Origin: JBBPYR01 sp038199755 | Lineage (GTDB): Bacteria > Chloroflexota > Ktedonobacteria > Ktedonobacterales > Ktedonobacteraceae | Direction of reading: 5' to 3' | Assembly (NCBI GenBank): GCA_038199755.1 | Contig: JBBPYR010000237.1 | Coordinates: 1 to 28,224 of the forward strand | Length of the DNA stretch: 28,224 nt | Shown here: positions 7,411 through 15,088 of the stretch, one piece after another | Numbering within the stretch: the stretch's first letter is position 1 | Layout of the letters: each line of letters begins with the position of its first letter | The notes under the pieces: generated by a model | Databases searched by the model: none | What the model was told of the DNA's origin: nothing | What the model saw: the letters and a program-made list of their open reading frames with translations, nothing else | Program-made: the position numbers and the translations under genes

Positions 7411-8925
7411 TTACATCGTGATGCGTTTGGCTTTGATAACGCCGCGTTTGCTTTCTTTGCCTTCGACGGTGAGAACCGTGTCGGCCTGTAGTGTTCCCAA
7501 GGCAGAAAGTGGCATCTGCCCGTGCGTTTTGCTGTACAGCAGCGTATTTTCATCCACACGAACGGCAGCTGGTTTCATATCTCCTGTGCTCAGCTTATGA
7601 GAGTGGCCCGCGATGACATATGTCTGTTTCTTCTCTGCTAGAGGAGCGACACCGACGACTGTAATTTGATGTGCTCTTGAGTTTTGTGCAGGCAGTACTG
7701 AGGCTTGCCTGGATGATTGAGCAGATGCCTGGTGTAGCTTCAATTCCTTGTCATGCGATTTTGCAGCGACTAGAGGTTGCTCTTGTTGGGGTGCAGCTTG
7801 CGTTGGATGTATACTAAACAGCGGCCCTGCATAGGTACGTGGAACCAGGAAAGGTGCGGCTTTGGGCAGTACATCAATATGATAGCTTACCTGTGTTTGC
7901 GAGGCCGCTTCCTGCTGGAGAATCGTGCTAGCTGTGTTGTCCAGGTAATCCGCTAGTTCCATTGCACTACCATCGAGATGAAATTGGACTGAGGAAGGCG
8001 CGGTAATGGTGATGCTGGAGCCTTTAAGATAAGCGGTTGTCGTGTCGGTGGGTTTGTGGCGTAAGAACAAAGAAGCGGCTTGCTGTAAGGTGGTAAGCAG
8101 GCCTTGAGAAGTGAGAACACAGACATCAAGCATACCATCGTCGATGAGCGCATTGGGCGTGAATTGCAGGCTATCAGCATAGAGGCGTGTATTGCCAATA
8201 ATAAGCTGCAACGCTTCACCTTCCCAATGTAAGGGTTTATCTTGTGAGTGGTCAAGTGTGTCAATGCTGGTAGTAAAGGAATGCAGTTGTGACCATTCTT
8301 TCAGCGCTTCCACTTCAAAGGCGGCGCGGCCAATGCGCTCTTTCAAAGATTTGGGGGTATGGCTGATGATGAGAGCATCTACGCCAAAGCCTGCTGTGAG
8401 CAAGAAGTGATTTCTCGTACCTTGCTTTGGCTTAGCAACGTGTACACTTTTAGAGCCTTTAGCATCCTGCTTAACTGCCGATTGCTGCTGGTTCGTTTGG
8501 TCGGTAGCCGATGGCTTTTGTAATTCCTGAACCTCAATAAAGCCAACATCTACTTTGCGCATTTCACTATTTATGAGTGCAAGTGCCGCATGTATGGGGT
8601 CCAGCGGAATACCCATTTCGTGCGCCCATTGATTGGCCGTGCCTCCTGGCAGTACGCCAATACAACATTGACGTTTCTTCTTTTTCGCTGCCATCACACC
8701 ATTCAATACCTCATTAACGGTACCGTCTCCACCATGGGCGATCAGCAGATCATAGCCATCTTCTGCCGCTTTCATTGCTAGCTGCGTTGCGTGGCCATTA
8801 TATTCGACGAGCGCGTTATCAACCTTCCAACCAGCAGCTGAGAAGATCGTAATCACGTCGGCTAATCTCGTCATATCTTGTCCTGCTCGTGGGTTGATGA
8901 TCATATAAACACTTTTGCGCGACAT
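7411..8925 (-). CDS. Diacylglycerol kinase family lipid kinase with C-terminal extension
   Basis: Residues 1-300 are a YegS/BmrU/DagK-like lipid kinase: an N-terminal INPRAG strand, the nucleotide-binding GGDGT at residues 65-69 and PGGTAN at 93-98. Such enzymes phosphorylate diacylglycerol or related lipids at the cytoplasmic membrane face. A 35-residue Gln/Lys-rich insert (around residues 160-185) and about 190 extra residues at the end are unusual, since typical members have around 300 residues. The extension is a Gln/Ala/Ser-rich linker followed by a Val/Thr-rich segment (about residues 420-504) that looks like a small beta domain of unknown role. The start is ATG at 8,925 with AGAGGAG upstream. 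The frame is open to 9,051, but those codons do not look like protein and would cover the promoter region. Confidence 0.85.
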   Translation of the reverse strand: MSRKSVYMIINPRAGQDMTRLADVITIFSAAGWKVDNALVEYNGHATQLAMKAAEDGYDLLIAHGGDGTVNEVLNGVMAAKKKKRQCCIGVLPGGTANQWAHEMGIPLDPIHAALALINSEMRKVDVGFIEVQELQKPSATDQTNQQQSAVKQDAKGSKSVHVAKPKQGTRNHFLLTAGFGVDALIISHTPKSLKERIGRAAFEVEALKEWSQLHSFTTSIDTLDHSQDKPLHWEGEALQLIIGNTRLYADSLQFTPNALIDDGMLDVCVLTSQGLLTTLQQAASLFLRHKPTDTTTAYLKGSSITITAPSSVQFHLDGSAMELADYLDNTASTILQQEAASQTQVSYHIDVLPKAAPFLVPRTYAGPLFSIHPTQAAPQQEQPLVAAKSHDKELKLHQASAQSSRQASVLPAQNSRAHQITVVGVAPLAEKKQTYVIAGHSHKLSTGDMKPAAVRVDENTLLYSKTHGQMPLSALGTLQADTVLTVEGKESKRGVIKAKRITM

Positions 8926-9107
8926 ACTCGTACTCCTCTTTATAGTGATTATATAGGGATGCAATGATTTACGTCTAGCTCCATAATCTATGACCGCGGC
9001 AAGCGCAATTCGTTGTGCTCCTTTATCACTTAATACGGAATACTTGAGCATAGAGATGTAGTATGTAGTTTGATACTTTCATGGATAGCAAATACGTAAA
9101 AATACCC

Positions 9108-9137
9108 TTGACAAATCACAAGTAACAAAGGTACACT
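9108..9137 (+). promoter_or_regulatory. Promoter of the metG leader
   Basis: A perfect TTGACA at 9,108-9,113 is followed after 18 bases by TACACT at 9,132-9,137. A perfect TATAAT at 9,142-9,147 is also present but lacks a well-spaced -35. Either gives a leader of more than 300 bases before metG. Confidence 0.6.
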
Positions 9138-9230
9138 TATCTATAATAGAGTACACCCGTGAGCCGAAATCATGACGGCTCTTTGTTGTATACAATTCTA
9201 CTCAAATTTACTCAGAAGGAACAACACACC

Positions 9231-9368
9231 ATGACACACTGTAAGCACGAACATGTTCTGTCTATTGTGCTTACCGCAAGTGATCGTATGCCTATGTATG
9301 GCATGCCAACAGGTGTCGCTGTCCTTCGCACATGCAGAGCGAGATACACGAGAAAAGACGTGAATTGA
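9231..9368 (+). CDS. Possible 45-aa leader peptide upstream of metG
   Basis: ATG at 9,231 is preceded by AGAAGGA with ten bases spacing. The frame runs 45 codons to TGA at 9,366 and includes three Met codons within six positions (RMPMYGM, codons at 9,288-9,305). It lies between the metG promoter and a strong terminator 23 bases after its stop. The peptide itself resembles no known protein, so a regulatory role for its translation is more likely than a product role. It may equally be a chance frame; the placement and Met clustering are the arguments for it. Confidence 0.45.
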   Translation: MTHCKHEHVLSIVLTASDRMPMYGMPTGVAVLRTCRARYTRKDVN

Positions 9369-9391
9369 GCAGAGCATATACACAAATTGAT

Positions 9392-9431
9392 ACGAGGGAC
9401 GCAGGCGACACACCTGCGTCCCTCGTTTTTT
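9392..9431 (+). terminator. Rho-independent terminator in the metG leader
   Basis: A 14-bp perfect stem (9,392-9,405 with 9,413-9,426) with a 7-base loop is followed by TTTTTT at 9,426-9,431. It lies only 32 bases before the metG start codon, so it must be bypassed for metG to be expressed. That points to attenuation. Confidence 0.85.
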
Positions 9432-9463
9432 ATGAACATATTGAATAAGAGGTGAGGTGAAGA

Positions 9464-11044
9464 ATGACAGCACAATATGAAGAGAATCAGGACGCGACAG
9501 CGCGGGGGACGTATTATATTACGACTGCGATTGATTACCCGAATGCGGCACCACATATTGGGCATGCTTTAGAGAAGGTTGCCGCCGATGTGGTGGCACG
9601 TTATCATCGTCTGCGTGGGCATGACACCTTCTTTAGCATTGGCGTTGATGAGAATAGCCAGCATGTGGTAACGGCTGCTGCCCGCAACGGTGCTGAACCG
9701 CTGGCGTGGGTGGATAGCATGGACGAGGCTTTCAGGCGCACCTGGGCCGCACTTGATATCTCTAATGATTATTGGATACGCACCACTACCGAGCGGCATT
9801 TCCGAGCATCACAAGAGATGTTCAAGCGGGCGCAAGCCAATGGTGACATCTATACTGCCGTTTATTCCGGCTGGTATTGTCCCAATTGTAATGCATACTA
9901 CACTACTGAAGATCTCGTGAATGAGCGTTGCCCTAACCATCCCACACTCAAGCCAGAATGGTTGGAGGAGGAAAACTACTTCTTCGCCCTTTCGCGCTAT
10001 AGCTTGCGCTTGCTTGAACACATCGAAGCGCATCCTGAGTTTATCGTGCCAGCGTCTCGGCGGGCGGAGGTGGTGGGGCTGATTCGCCAGGGACTGCGTG
10101 ACTTTTCGGTGTCGCGGCGCGTGCGACCTGGTGCGGTAAACTGGGGTATTCCAGTCCCAGGAGACCCCAGACAGGTGATTTATGTCTGGTTTGATGCCTT
10201 GACCAATTATCTGACGGCGGTGGGCTTCCCCGACAATAGTGAACAGTTCGCGCATTATTGGCCCGCCGATGCCCATGTCATTGGTAAAGATATCACGCGG
10301 TTTCACTGTCTCTACTGGCCTGCGATGCTGCTCTCGGCTCAGTTACCTTTGCCACGGCAGATTGCGGTACACGGGTTCATCACGCTGGAAGGGCAGCGCA
10401 TCTCGAAGACAACGGGCAACATCATTGATCCAGTCGAGTTGGTGCAGCAGGTGGGCGTCGATACTGTGCGTTACTTCCTGCTACGAAACTTGTCATTTAC
10501 GCAGGACGGTGATTTCTCGCGTATCAACCTGATTCAGCACTATAACACAGACTTGGCAAATGATCTGGGAAATTTGTTGAACCGCGTCGTTTCTATGACG
10601 AACCGCTATTGCAAGGGCGAAATTCCAACTGCGGGCACTGCGGGTCCTTTAGAGCAAGCCTTGCAGCAGTTGGCAGCGGAGACACGGGAGCGTGCTGCAA
10701 GTGCAATCGAAGCCTGGGATATTGGCGGCTCGCTCAACATCATCTGGCAACTTGTACGACGCGCCAATCAGTATCTTGAGCAGAGCGAACCATGGAAACT
10801 GGCAAAACAAGCAGAGCAGCAAGAGCGTTTGCATACCGTGCTGTATTCAGCAGCGGAGGCGGTGCGCGTGATCGCTGTTTTGTTGGCACCGTACATACCG
10901 TCGTCAAGTGGACGCATCTTGCAGCAGTTGGGCTTGGATGCCGTGGAAAGCGGAGCTTGGGATACTAGTGGTAGCTGGGGTAGTGTGCCACTCGCACATG
11001 TCGTATCGGGGCCGTTGTTATTCCCGCGTATCGAGGTATTGTAA
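9464..11044 (+). CDS. metG: Methionyl-tRNA synthetase
   Basis: The 526-aa enzyme charges tRNA-Met with methionine in the cytoplasm. The class I signatures are present: PHIGH (HIGH at residues 31-34), the CP1 zinc knuckle with CPNC and ERCPNH (about 139-160), and the KMSKS loop as RISKTTGN (from about residue 312). A GxVNWGIPVPGD segment and a helical anticodon-binding domain with the SEPWKLAK motif (about 440) complete the short form. The C-terminal EMAP/Trbp111-like domain found in some bacterial MetRS is absent. ATG at 9,464 has GGTGAGGTGAAG just upstream. A structured leader with a terminator precedes it. The ABC ATPase gene begins 12 bases after its stop, so a four-gene operon is likely. 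Confidence 0.95.
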   Translation: MTAQYEENQDATARGTYYITTAIDYPNAAPHIGHALEKVAADVVARYHRLRGHDTFFSIGVDENSQHVVTAAARNGAEPLAWVDSMDEAFRRTWAALDISNDYWIRTTTERHFRASQEMFKRAQANGDIYTAVYSGWYCPNCNAYYTTEDLVNERCPNHPTLKPEWLEEENYFFALSRYSLRLLEHIEAHPEFIVPASRRAEVVGLIRQGLRDFSVSRRVRPGAVNWGIPVPGDPRQVIYVWFDALTNYLTAVGFPDNSEQFAHYWPADAHVIGKDITRFHCLYWPAMLLSAQLPLPRQIAVHGFITLEGQRISKTTGNIIDPVELVQQVGVDTVRYFLLRNLSFTQDGDFSRINLIQHYNTDLANDLGNLLNRVVSMTNRYCKGEIPTAGTAGPLEQALQQLAAETRERAASAIEAWDIGGSLNIIWQLVRRANQYLEQSEPWKLAKQAEQQERLHTVLYSAAEAVRVIAVLLAPYIPSSSGRILQQLGLDAVESGAWDTSGSWGSVPLAHVVSGPLLFPRIEVL

Positions 11045-11056
11045 AGGAGGAAATCC

Positions 11057-12454
11057 ATGTCAATTATCGAGGTTGATGGCTTAGGTAAGGTCTTTAGAAG
11101 TCGTGAGCGTGCGGCTGGATTGGCGGGTAGCCTGCGTTCCTTCGTGGCTCCGCGTTATCGTGAGCGCGAGGCTGTGAGAGACATTCGCTTTTCGCTTGAG
11201 CCAGGGGAAGTGCTTGCTTTCATTGGTCCCAATGGAGCAGGCAAGTCCACAACCATTAAGATGTTGACGGGAATCCTTTATCCATCTGCTGGTCGGGCAC
11301 AGGTGCTGGGCCTGACGCCGTGGAAGCAGCGGCGCGAACTTGCCTATTCCATTTCTAGCGTGTTTGGGCAGAAATCGCAATTGTGGTATCACCTACCGCC
11401 GCAGGATACGTTTGATCTGCTGGCACACATCTATGAGTTGAACATGACCGAATACCGCAAGCGGCGTGCCTTTCTGGTGGATGTATTTGATATCAGCGAG
11501 TACATGCGCACACCGGCGCGTAAACTGAGTCTGGGTGAGCGTATGCGCTGCGAACTGGCGGCTGCTCTGTTGCATAAACCGCGTATTGTCTTTCTGGATG
11601 AGCCAACGATTGGCCTGGATGTGATTGCAAAGCAACGTATTCGTGACCTCATCGGACAACTAAATAGTGAAGAGGGCCTCACGGTCTTTTTGACTTCCCA
11701 CGACGCGGGCGATGTCGAGCAGGTTTGTCGGCGGGCTATCGTCATTAATCATGGCGAGATTATTCTGGATGCTCCGGTGTCCAAACTGAAGCGCGACTAC
11801 CTGAAGGCGAAAACGGTTGATCTGCTGCTTGATGAAGCCGCCGAAGCATTAGTCAAAACGGACGAGCAGACGGGCAGACAGCGACTCAGTATTCAAACAC
11901 CATCATCTATTCACGAGGAGCTACACGATGCAGAGGGGGTGATTATTCTTAAAGCGAAGGGACATGGCCTCAAGCTAGAGATCGACACAGCGCGTAGGCC
12001 GTTGGAGCCGATTATCGCGGCCATTATGCAACGGTGCCATATTCTTGATATGACCATTACTGACCCACCGATGGAAGAAATTATCGCGGCCATTTATAGC
12101 GAAAAGCGGCAAGAGGAGAGTATCCACCACGAGATACAACATGGCGATGGTCGAGTACTGTTTCCAGTTCTATCTGGCGATGCAGCGGCGCGGCAAGACA
12201 CAGAGCGCACACCGGGTCTATCTGCATCTGCGCGGCAGACGCTGCACGCAAGTGTCCAGAACGTCGAACGCCTGCGAGCGGAAACGGGTGCATCGTTTGA
12301 CGAGTGCCAGACGGCCCTCTTGCAAAGCCAATCTTGGGCGCAAGCCTTACGATGGTTGTCAGACAATGCGCATGAGCGGACAATAGGTGAGGCAAGCGAT
12401 AAGCAGATAATAGGTGAGGTGAGTGGTGAGCAGACGACGGAGAAGGGAGTATAG
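11057..12454 (+). CDS. ABC transporter ATPase (COG4586 type) with EF-Ts-like UBA C-terminus
   Basis: This is the cytoplasmic ATPase of an ABC-2 exporter. Walker A GPNGAGKST is at residues 57-65, the signature LSLGE at 157-161, Walker B and the catalytic Glu in FLDEP at about 178-183, and the H-loop in TSHD near 215. The long N-terminal part before Walker A (RERAAGLAGSLRSF) is typical of the COG4586/COG4587/COG3694 systems, whose substrate is unknown. After the NBD and a regulatory domain to about residue 350 comes a linker. Residues ~398-438 then read VERLRAETGASFDECQTALL and ...ALRWL, very like the N-terminal UBA helices of elongation factor Ts. Such a tail is unusual for an ABC ATPase. AAAGGAGG precedes the ATG. 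Two permease genes follow within a few bases. Confidence 0.9.
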   Translation: MSIIEVDGLGKVFRSRERAAGLAGSLRSFVAPRYREREAVRDIRFSLEPGEVLAFIGPNGAGKSTTIKMLTGILYPSAGRAQVLGLTPWKQRRELAYSISSVFGQKSQLWYHLPPQDTFDLLAHIYELNMTEYRKRRAFLVDVFDISEYMRTPARKLSLGERMRCELAAALLHKPRIVFLDEPTIGLDVIAKQRIRDLIGQLNSEEGLTVFLTSHDAGDVEQVCRRAIVINHGEIILDAPVSKLKRDYLKAKTVDLLLDEAAEALVKTDEQTGRQRLSIQTPSSIHEELHDAEGVIILKAKGHGLKLEIDTARRPLEPIIAAIMQRCHILDMTITDPPMEEIIAAIYSEKRQEESIHHEIQHGDGRVLFPVLSGDAAARQDTERTPGLSASARQTLHASVQNVERLRAETGASFDECQTALLQSQSWAQALRWLSDNAHERTIGEASDKQIIGEVSGEQTTEKGV

Positions 12455-12456
12455 CG

Positions 12457-13305
12457 ATGGCTAGCAGTGGACAGGCGACCGCTTTAGTACAACGACGGCG
12501 TAGTTGGCGACGCTCCTGGTGGAAGTATGTCGCCATTTTACGCACGAGCGTTGCTAGCAACCTTGCCTATGTCAACGAGATCGTGTTTCGGGCCCTGATG
12601 TTGATTGCGATCATCTTTATTCTGAGCCAACTCTGGAAAACTACCTTTGCCGTTCGTGGGGCGCAGGTTTTGAGTGGGTTTAGCATCTCTGATATGGTGT
12701 GGTATCTCGTCGCAGCCGAGGCAATCGCGCTGAGTATGCCGCAATTGACGCGGCGCATCGACCAGGAAGTGCGTTCGGGGCAACTGGCCTACCTGCTCGG
12801 TCGCCCCTGTAGCTACATCCTGTACAACTTCTCGCACTACCTGGGCGAACGCTTGGTGCGCTTTGTGATGAATGCTATCGTAGGGGCGATCCTGGCTCTG
12901 CTGGTGGTTGGACTGCCACACCTGACGTGGCAGGGGGTGCTGGTGTGGCCGCTGGTCGTCTTGCTGGCACTAAGCATTGAGTTTGTGTCGTACTTCTGCA
13001 TCGGTTTGCTGGCCTTTTGGACGGAGGAGACGCAATCGTTCGCCTTCATTTATAGCCGTATGACACTTGTGCTTGGCGGCGTACTGGCCCCGCTGGAAAT
13101 CTTCCCGCAACCGTTGCGTAGCATTGCCCAAGTCTTACCGTTCAGCACGATTTTATACGGCCCTGCCCGCACGCTGGTGCATTTCGAGTGGCAACCCTTT
13201 GTCTGGTTGCTCGTCCAGCAGGGTTTGACGTTGGCAGTAGGAAGCCTACTTTTATGGTCAGTATATCGTATAGCCATTCAGCGCGTGAACATCAATGGTG
13301 GGTAA
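12457..13305 (+). CDS. ABC-2 type permease, first subunit
   Basis: The 282-aa protein has a basic N-terminus with an Arg/Trp cluster, then about six hydrophobic helices. It resembles the COG3694/COG4587 ABC-2 permeases that partner with COG4586 ATPases. The periplasmic or loop segment DMVWYLVAAEAIALSMPQL with the following RRIDQEVRSGQLAYLL is characteristic of this group. ATG at 12,457 lies two bases after the ATPase stop; AAGGGAG just upstream within the ATPase gene is its ribosome binding site. With the second permease it would form a heterodimeric membrane channel. The exported substrate is unknown. Confidence 0.85.
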   Translation: MASSGQATALVQRRRSWRRSWWKYVAILRTSVASNLAYVNEIVFRALMLIAIIFILSQLWKTTFAVRGAQVLSGFSISDMVWYLVAAEAIALSMPQLTRRIDQEVRSGQLAYLLGRPCSYILYNFSHYLGERLVRFVMNAIVGAILALLVVGLPHLTWQGVLVWPLVVLLALSIEFVSYFCIGLLAFWTEETQSFAFIYSRMTLVLGGVLAPLEIFPQPLRSIAQVLPFSTILYGPARTLVHFEWQPFVWLLVQQGLTLAVGSLLLWSVYRIAIQRVNINGG

Positions 13306-13315
13306 GAGGAGAAGC

Positions 13316-14122
13316 ATGATGTCATTTGTCAGAAAAGGCATTGCCACCTTGCGCTTTATTGGCGTGTATGCAATTGCGAATTTGCAGGCGACCATGGAGT
13401 ATCGCGTGGCCTTCTTGGTGCAGGTGTTGAGCATGTTTTTGAGCGATTGCCTCTGGCTCTTCTTCTGGTGGAGCTACTTTCGCCAGTTTCCGCTCGTTCA
13501 TGGGTGGCAAACGAGCAATATTGTCATTCTCTGGGCGGTGTCGGCGGCAGGCTTCGGGCTGTGTACTGGCATCTTTGGTAATGCCCGTTCGCTCGCGACG
13601 ATTATTATCAATGGCTCCCTAGATGCGTATCTGGGGATGCCGCGCTACGTCTTGTTACACGTGTGTATCGCGGCGACCGACCCGACCTCGTGGGGGGATG
13701 TGCTGTTCGGTTTCGGTGCCTATATCGTGTTCTTGCATCCCGATTTCTGGCACATACTGTTGTTCTGTGTGCTGACATTGCACGTATGCCTGATCTTCAC
13801 GGCCTTTCTGATCATCTTTTGCTCGTTATCCTTCTTTCTGGGCAATACGGAAGGGCTAATGACACAAATGTTCGGGGCGCTGATCTCGTTCAGCACCTAT
13901 CCTATGGATATCTTCAATGGCGCGATACGCTTGCTTTTGTTCACGATTATCCCGGCTGGCTTCGTGTCCTTCATTCCGCTGCAACTGTTGCGGCAATTCG
14001 CCTGGCCGCTCATGGGCGCGTTGACTGGCTTCACGCTTGTCTTTGGTGCGCTTGCCGTGGGTTTGTTCCAGTGGGGGCTAAGCCGCTATGAAAGCGGAAA
14101 CCTGTTGGGTATGCAGGGGTAG
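13316..14122 (+). CDS. ABC-2 type permease, second subunit
   Basis: About 268 residues with six predicted helices, resembling the second permease of the COG4586-COG3694-COG4587 systems. The segment GSLDAYLGMPRYVLLHV is the counterpart of the conserved coupling region in the first permease. The start is ATG at 13,316 (or 13,319): GAGGAG lies just upstream. The longer frame from 13,295 would overlap the upstream stop and lacks its own ribosome site. It is the last gene of the metG operon; a hairpin at 14,135-14,179 follows. Confidence 0.83.
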   Translation: MMSFVRKGIATLRFIGVYAIANLQATMEYRVAFLVQVLSMFLSDCLWLFFWWSYFRQFPLVHGWQTSNIVILWAVSAAGFGLCTGIFGNARSLATIIINGSLDAYLGMPRYVLLHVCIAATDPTSWGDVLFGFGAYIVFLHPDFWHILLFCVLTLHVCLIFTAFLIIFCSLSFFLGNTEGLMTQMFGALISFSTYPMDIFNGAIRLLLFTIIPAGFVSFIPLQLLRQFAWPLMGALTGFTLVFGALAVGLFQWGLSRYESGNLLGMQG

Positions 14123-14134
14123 GAAATTTTGCTT

Positions 14135-14179
14135 CAGGCATGCCCTCGGATCAAGTACGCTGGTTTGAGGGCATGCCTG
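14135..14179. terminator. Hairpin between convergent genes, likely bidirectional terminator
   Basis: CAGGCATGCCCTC (14,135-14,147) pairs perfectly with GAGGGCATGCCTG (14,167-14,179), loop 19 bases. It sits between the end of the permease operon and the end of the SnoaL-like gene, so it can serve both. No long U tract is present on either side. Confidence 0.6.
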
Positions 14180-14186
14180 GACTAGT

Positions 14187-14618
14187 CTATCCTAGCGGTG
14201 GAATGATACCAAGTTGTTGTAGCATACCTAGTGTATCAAAGTTTGCCCAATCCTCCGTGATCTTGCCGTTTACAACACGTATGACGGTGATGCCTGTTAT
14301 GATCACTGGCTTGCCCGTGGGCGGAATACCCATCAGACTGCCGTTATGGGTGCCGCGAGCCGTCCAGAGTTGCACGGCTTTATCACCTTCGGCGATTTCA
14401 TTATCAGTGGTAAAACGTATGTCGGGAAAGGCTGTGCGGTATAGATTGACGAGCTGTCTTGCGCCTTCTAGTCCCTTCGGCCAATCCCTCTGTGGATAGC
14501 TTCTGTCATAGAATGTCCAGTTTGCGTCACAAATCTCGTCAATGAGGGCGAGGTTTCCCTCACTAAAGACTTCGCCATGAAAACGACGGATGAGTGTAAG
14601 CGCGTCTGCTGTTGCCAT
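14187..14618 (-). CDS. SnoaL-like/ester cyclase family protein
   Basis: The 143-aa protein fits the SnoaL-like branch of the NTF2 fold. It has an N-terminal helix pair with FHGEVFSEGNLALIDEI, a middle AFPDIRFTTDNEIAEGDKAV strand region, then G(T/S)HNGSLMGIPPTGKPV and the terminal VVNGKITEDWANFD, which is the usual SnoaL/ester-cyclase signature. Members act as polyketide cyclases, isomerases or small-molecule binding proteins in the cytoplasm; the role here is not predictable. ATG at 14,618 is chosen because AAAGGAG lies just upstream. The extra 22 codons of the longer frame do not look like protein. Confidence 0.82.
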   Translation of the reverse strand: MATADALTLIRRFHGEVFSEGNLALIDEICDANWTFYDRSYPQRDWPKGLEGARQLVNLYRTAFPDIRFTTDNEIAEGDKAVQLWTARGTHNGSLMGIPPTGKPVIITGITVIRVVNGKITEDWANFDTLGMLQQLGIIPPLG

Positions 14619-14758
14619 AAGCTTCTCCTTTGGAGCTTTGCTAGAACTACAAAAAACGTTTTGGTGCCTTGACTTAAAGTACACTTGAAATTCTACACTG
14701 TAATGCAGGCATATACAAGTAGTATATAGTCACGTTTAAAGGAAAGGCACACAGAACG

Positions 14759-15088
14759 ATGCAGTATGAAAGGAACCTTGCAAATGATGAATTGCCGCTG
14801 GCTTGCAGCTTATCGGGTGCAGAACAAGTCACACGAGGCGTAGAGCTTGCAGCGCTTTTCAAAGGGGTGCAGCAGGCGGAAGAGTTGGCAGATGGCTATG
14901 CACTCAAGTTTCCAGGGGATGAAGCTTGGGCAAGCAGGCTGCTCCAGTTCATCGCTTTTGAGCGCGCTTGTTGCCCATTCTTCACTTTTGCGCTGATTTT
15001 TGAACCAGCGCAAGGTCCAATCTGGTTGCATATTCGTGGGCCAGAGGAAGTCAAAGGTATTATCAGGGATATGATGAAGCCTTTTTAG
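14759..15088 (+). CDS. Small conserved CCPF-motif protein, function unknown
   Basis: The 109-aa protein has an N-terminal half with charged helices and a C-terminal half with FERACCPFFTFALIFE followed by GPIWLHIRGPEEVK. This ACCPF-x-F plus IWL-x-I-x-GP layout occurs in a family of small bacterial proteins without an assigned role. The paired Cys (about residues 71-72) might bind a metal or react with thiols, but that is a guess. AAAGGAAAGG lies upstream of ATG 14,759 at somewhat long spacing. The stop overlaps by four bases with the stop of the convergent hydrolase gene. It is divergent from the SnoaL-like gene. Confidence 0.7.
   Translation: MQYERNLANDELPLACSLSGAEQVTRGVELAALFKGVQQAEELADGYALKFPGDEAWASRLLQFIAFERACCPFFTFALIFEPAQGPIWLHIRGPEEVKGIIRDMMKPF

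Larger units (their letters stand above)
8926..9463. other. Divergent intergenic region and metG leader
   Basis: This segment separates the lipid kinase (minus) from metG (plus). For the kinase, a TATAAT on the minus strand near 8,950 is a plausible -10 with a weak -35. For metG it holds a promoter at 9,108-9,137, a hairpin GAGCCG/CGGCTC (9,161-9,182), a 45-codon reading frame (9,231-9,368), several further hairpins and a terminator (9,392-9,431). Confidence 0.7.

Noticed and set aside
8926..9051. N-terminal extension of the lipid kinase to the Met at 9,051
   Set aside because: The strong ribosome site AGAGGAG points to the ATG at 8,925, where the conserved kinase sequence begins; the extra 42 codons do not resemble the family.
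9231..9431. T-box riboswitch ahead of metG
   Set aside because: The leader has a terminator but no T-box core (GGTGGNACC) or specifier-loop arrangement that I can find.
9212..9565. Minus-strand frame of 117 codons across the metG leader
   Set aside because: It runs antisense through the promoter-proximal leader, the terminator and the start of metG, and encodes a Cys/Arg-rich peptide without family likeness.
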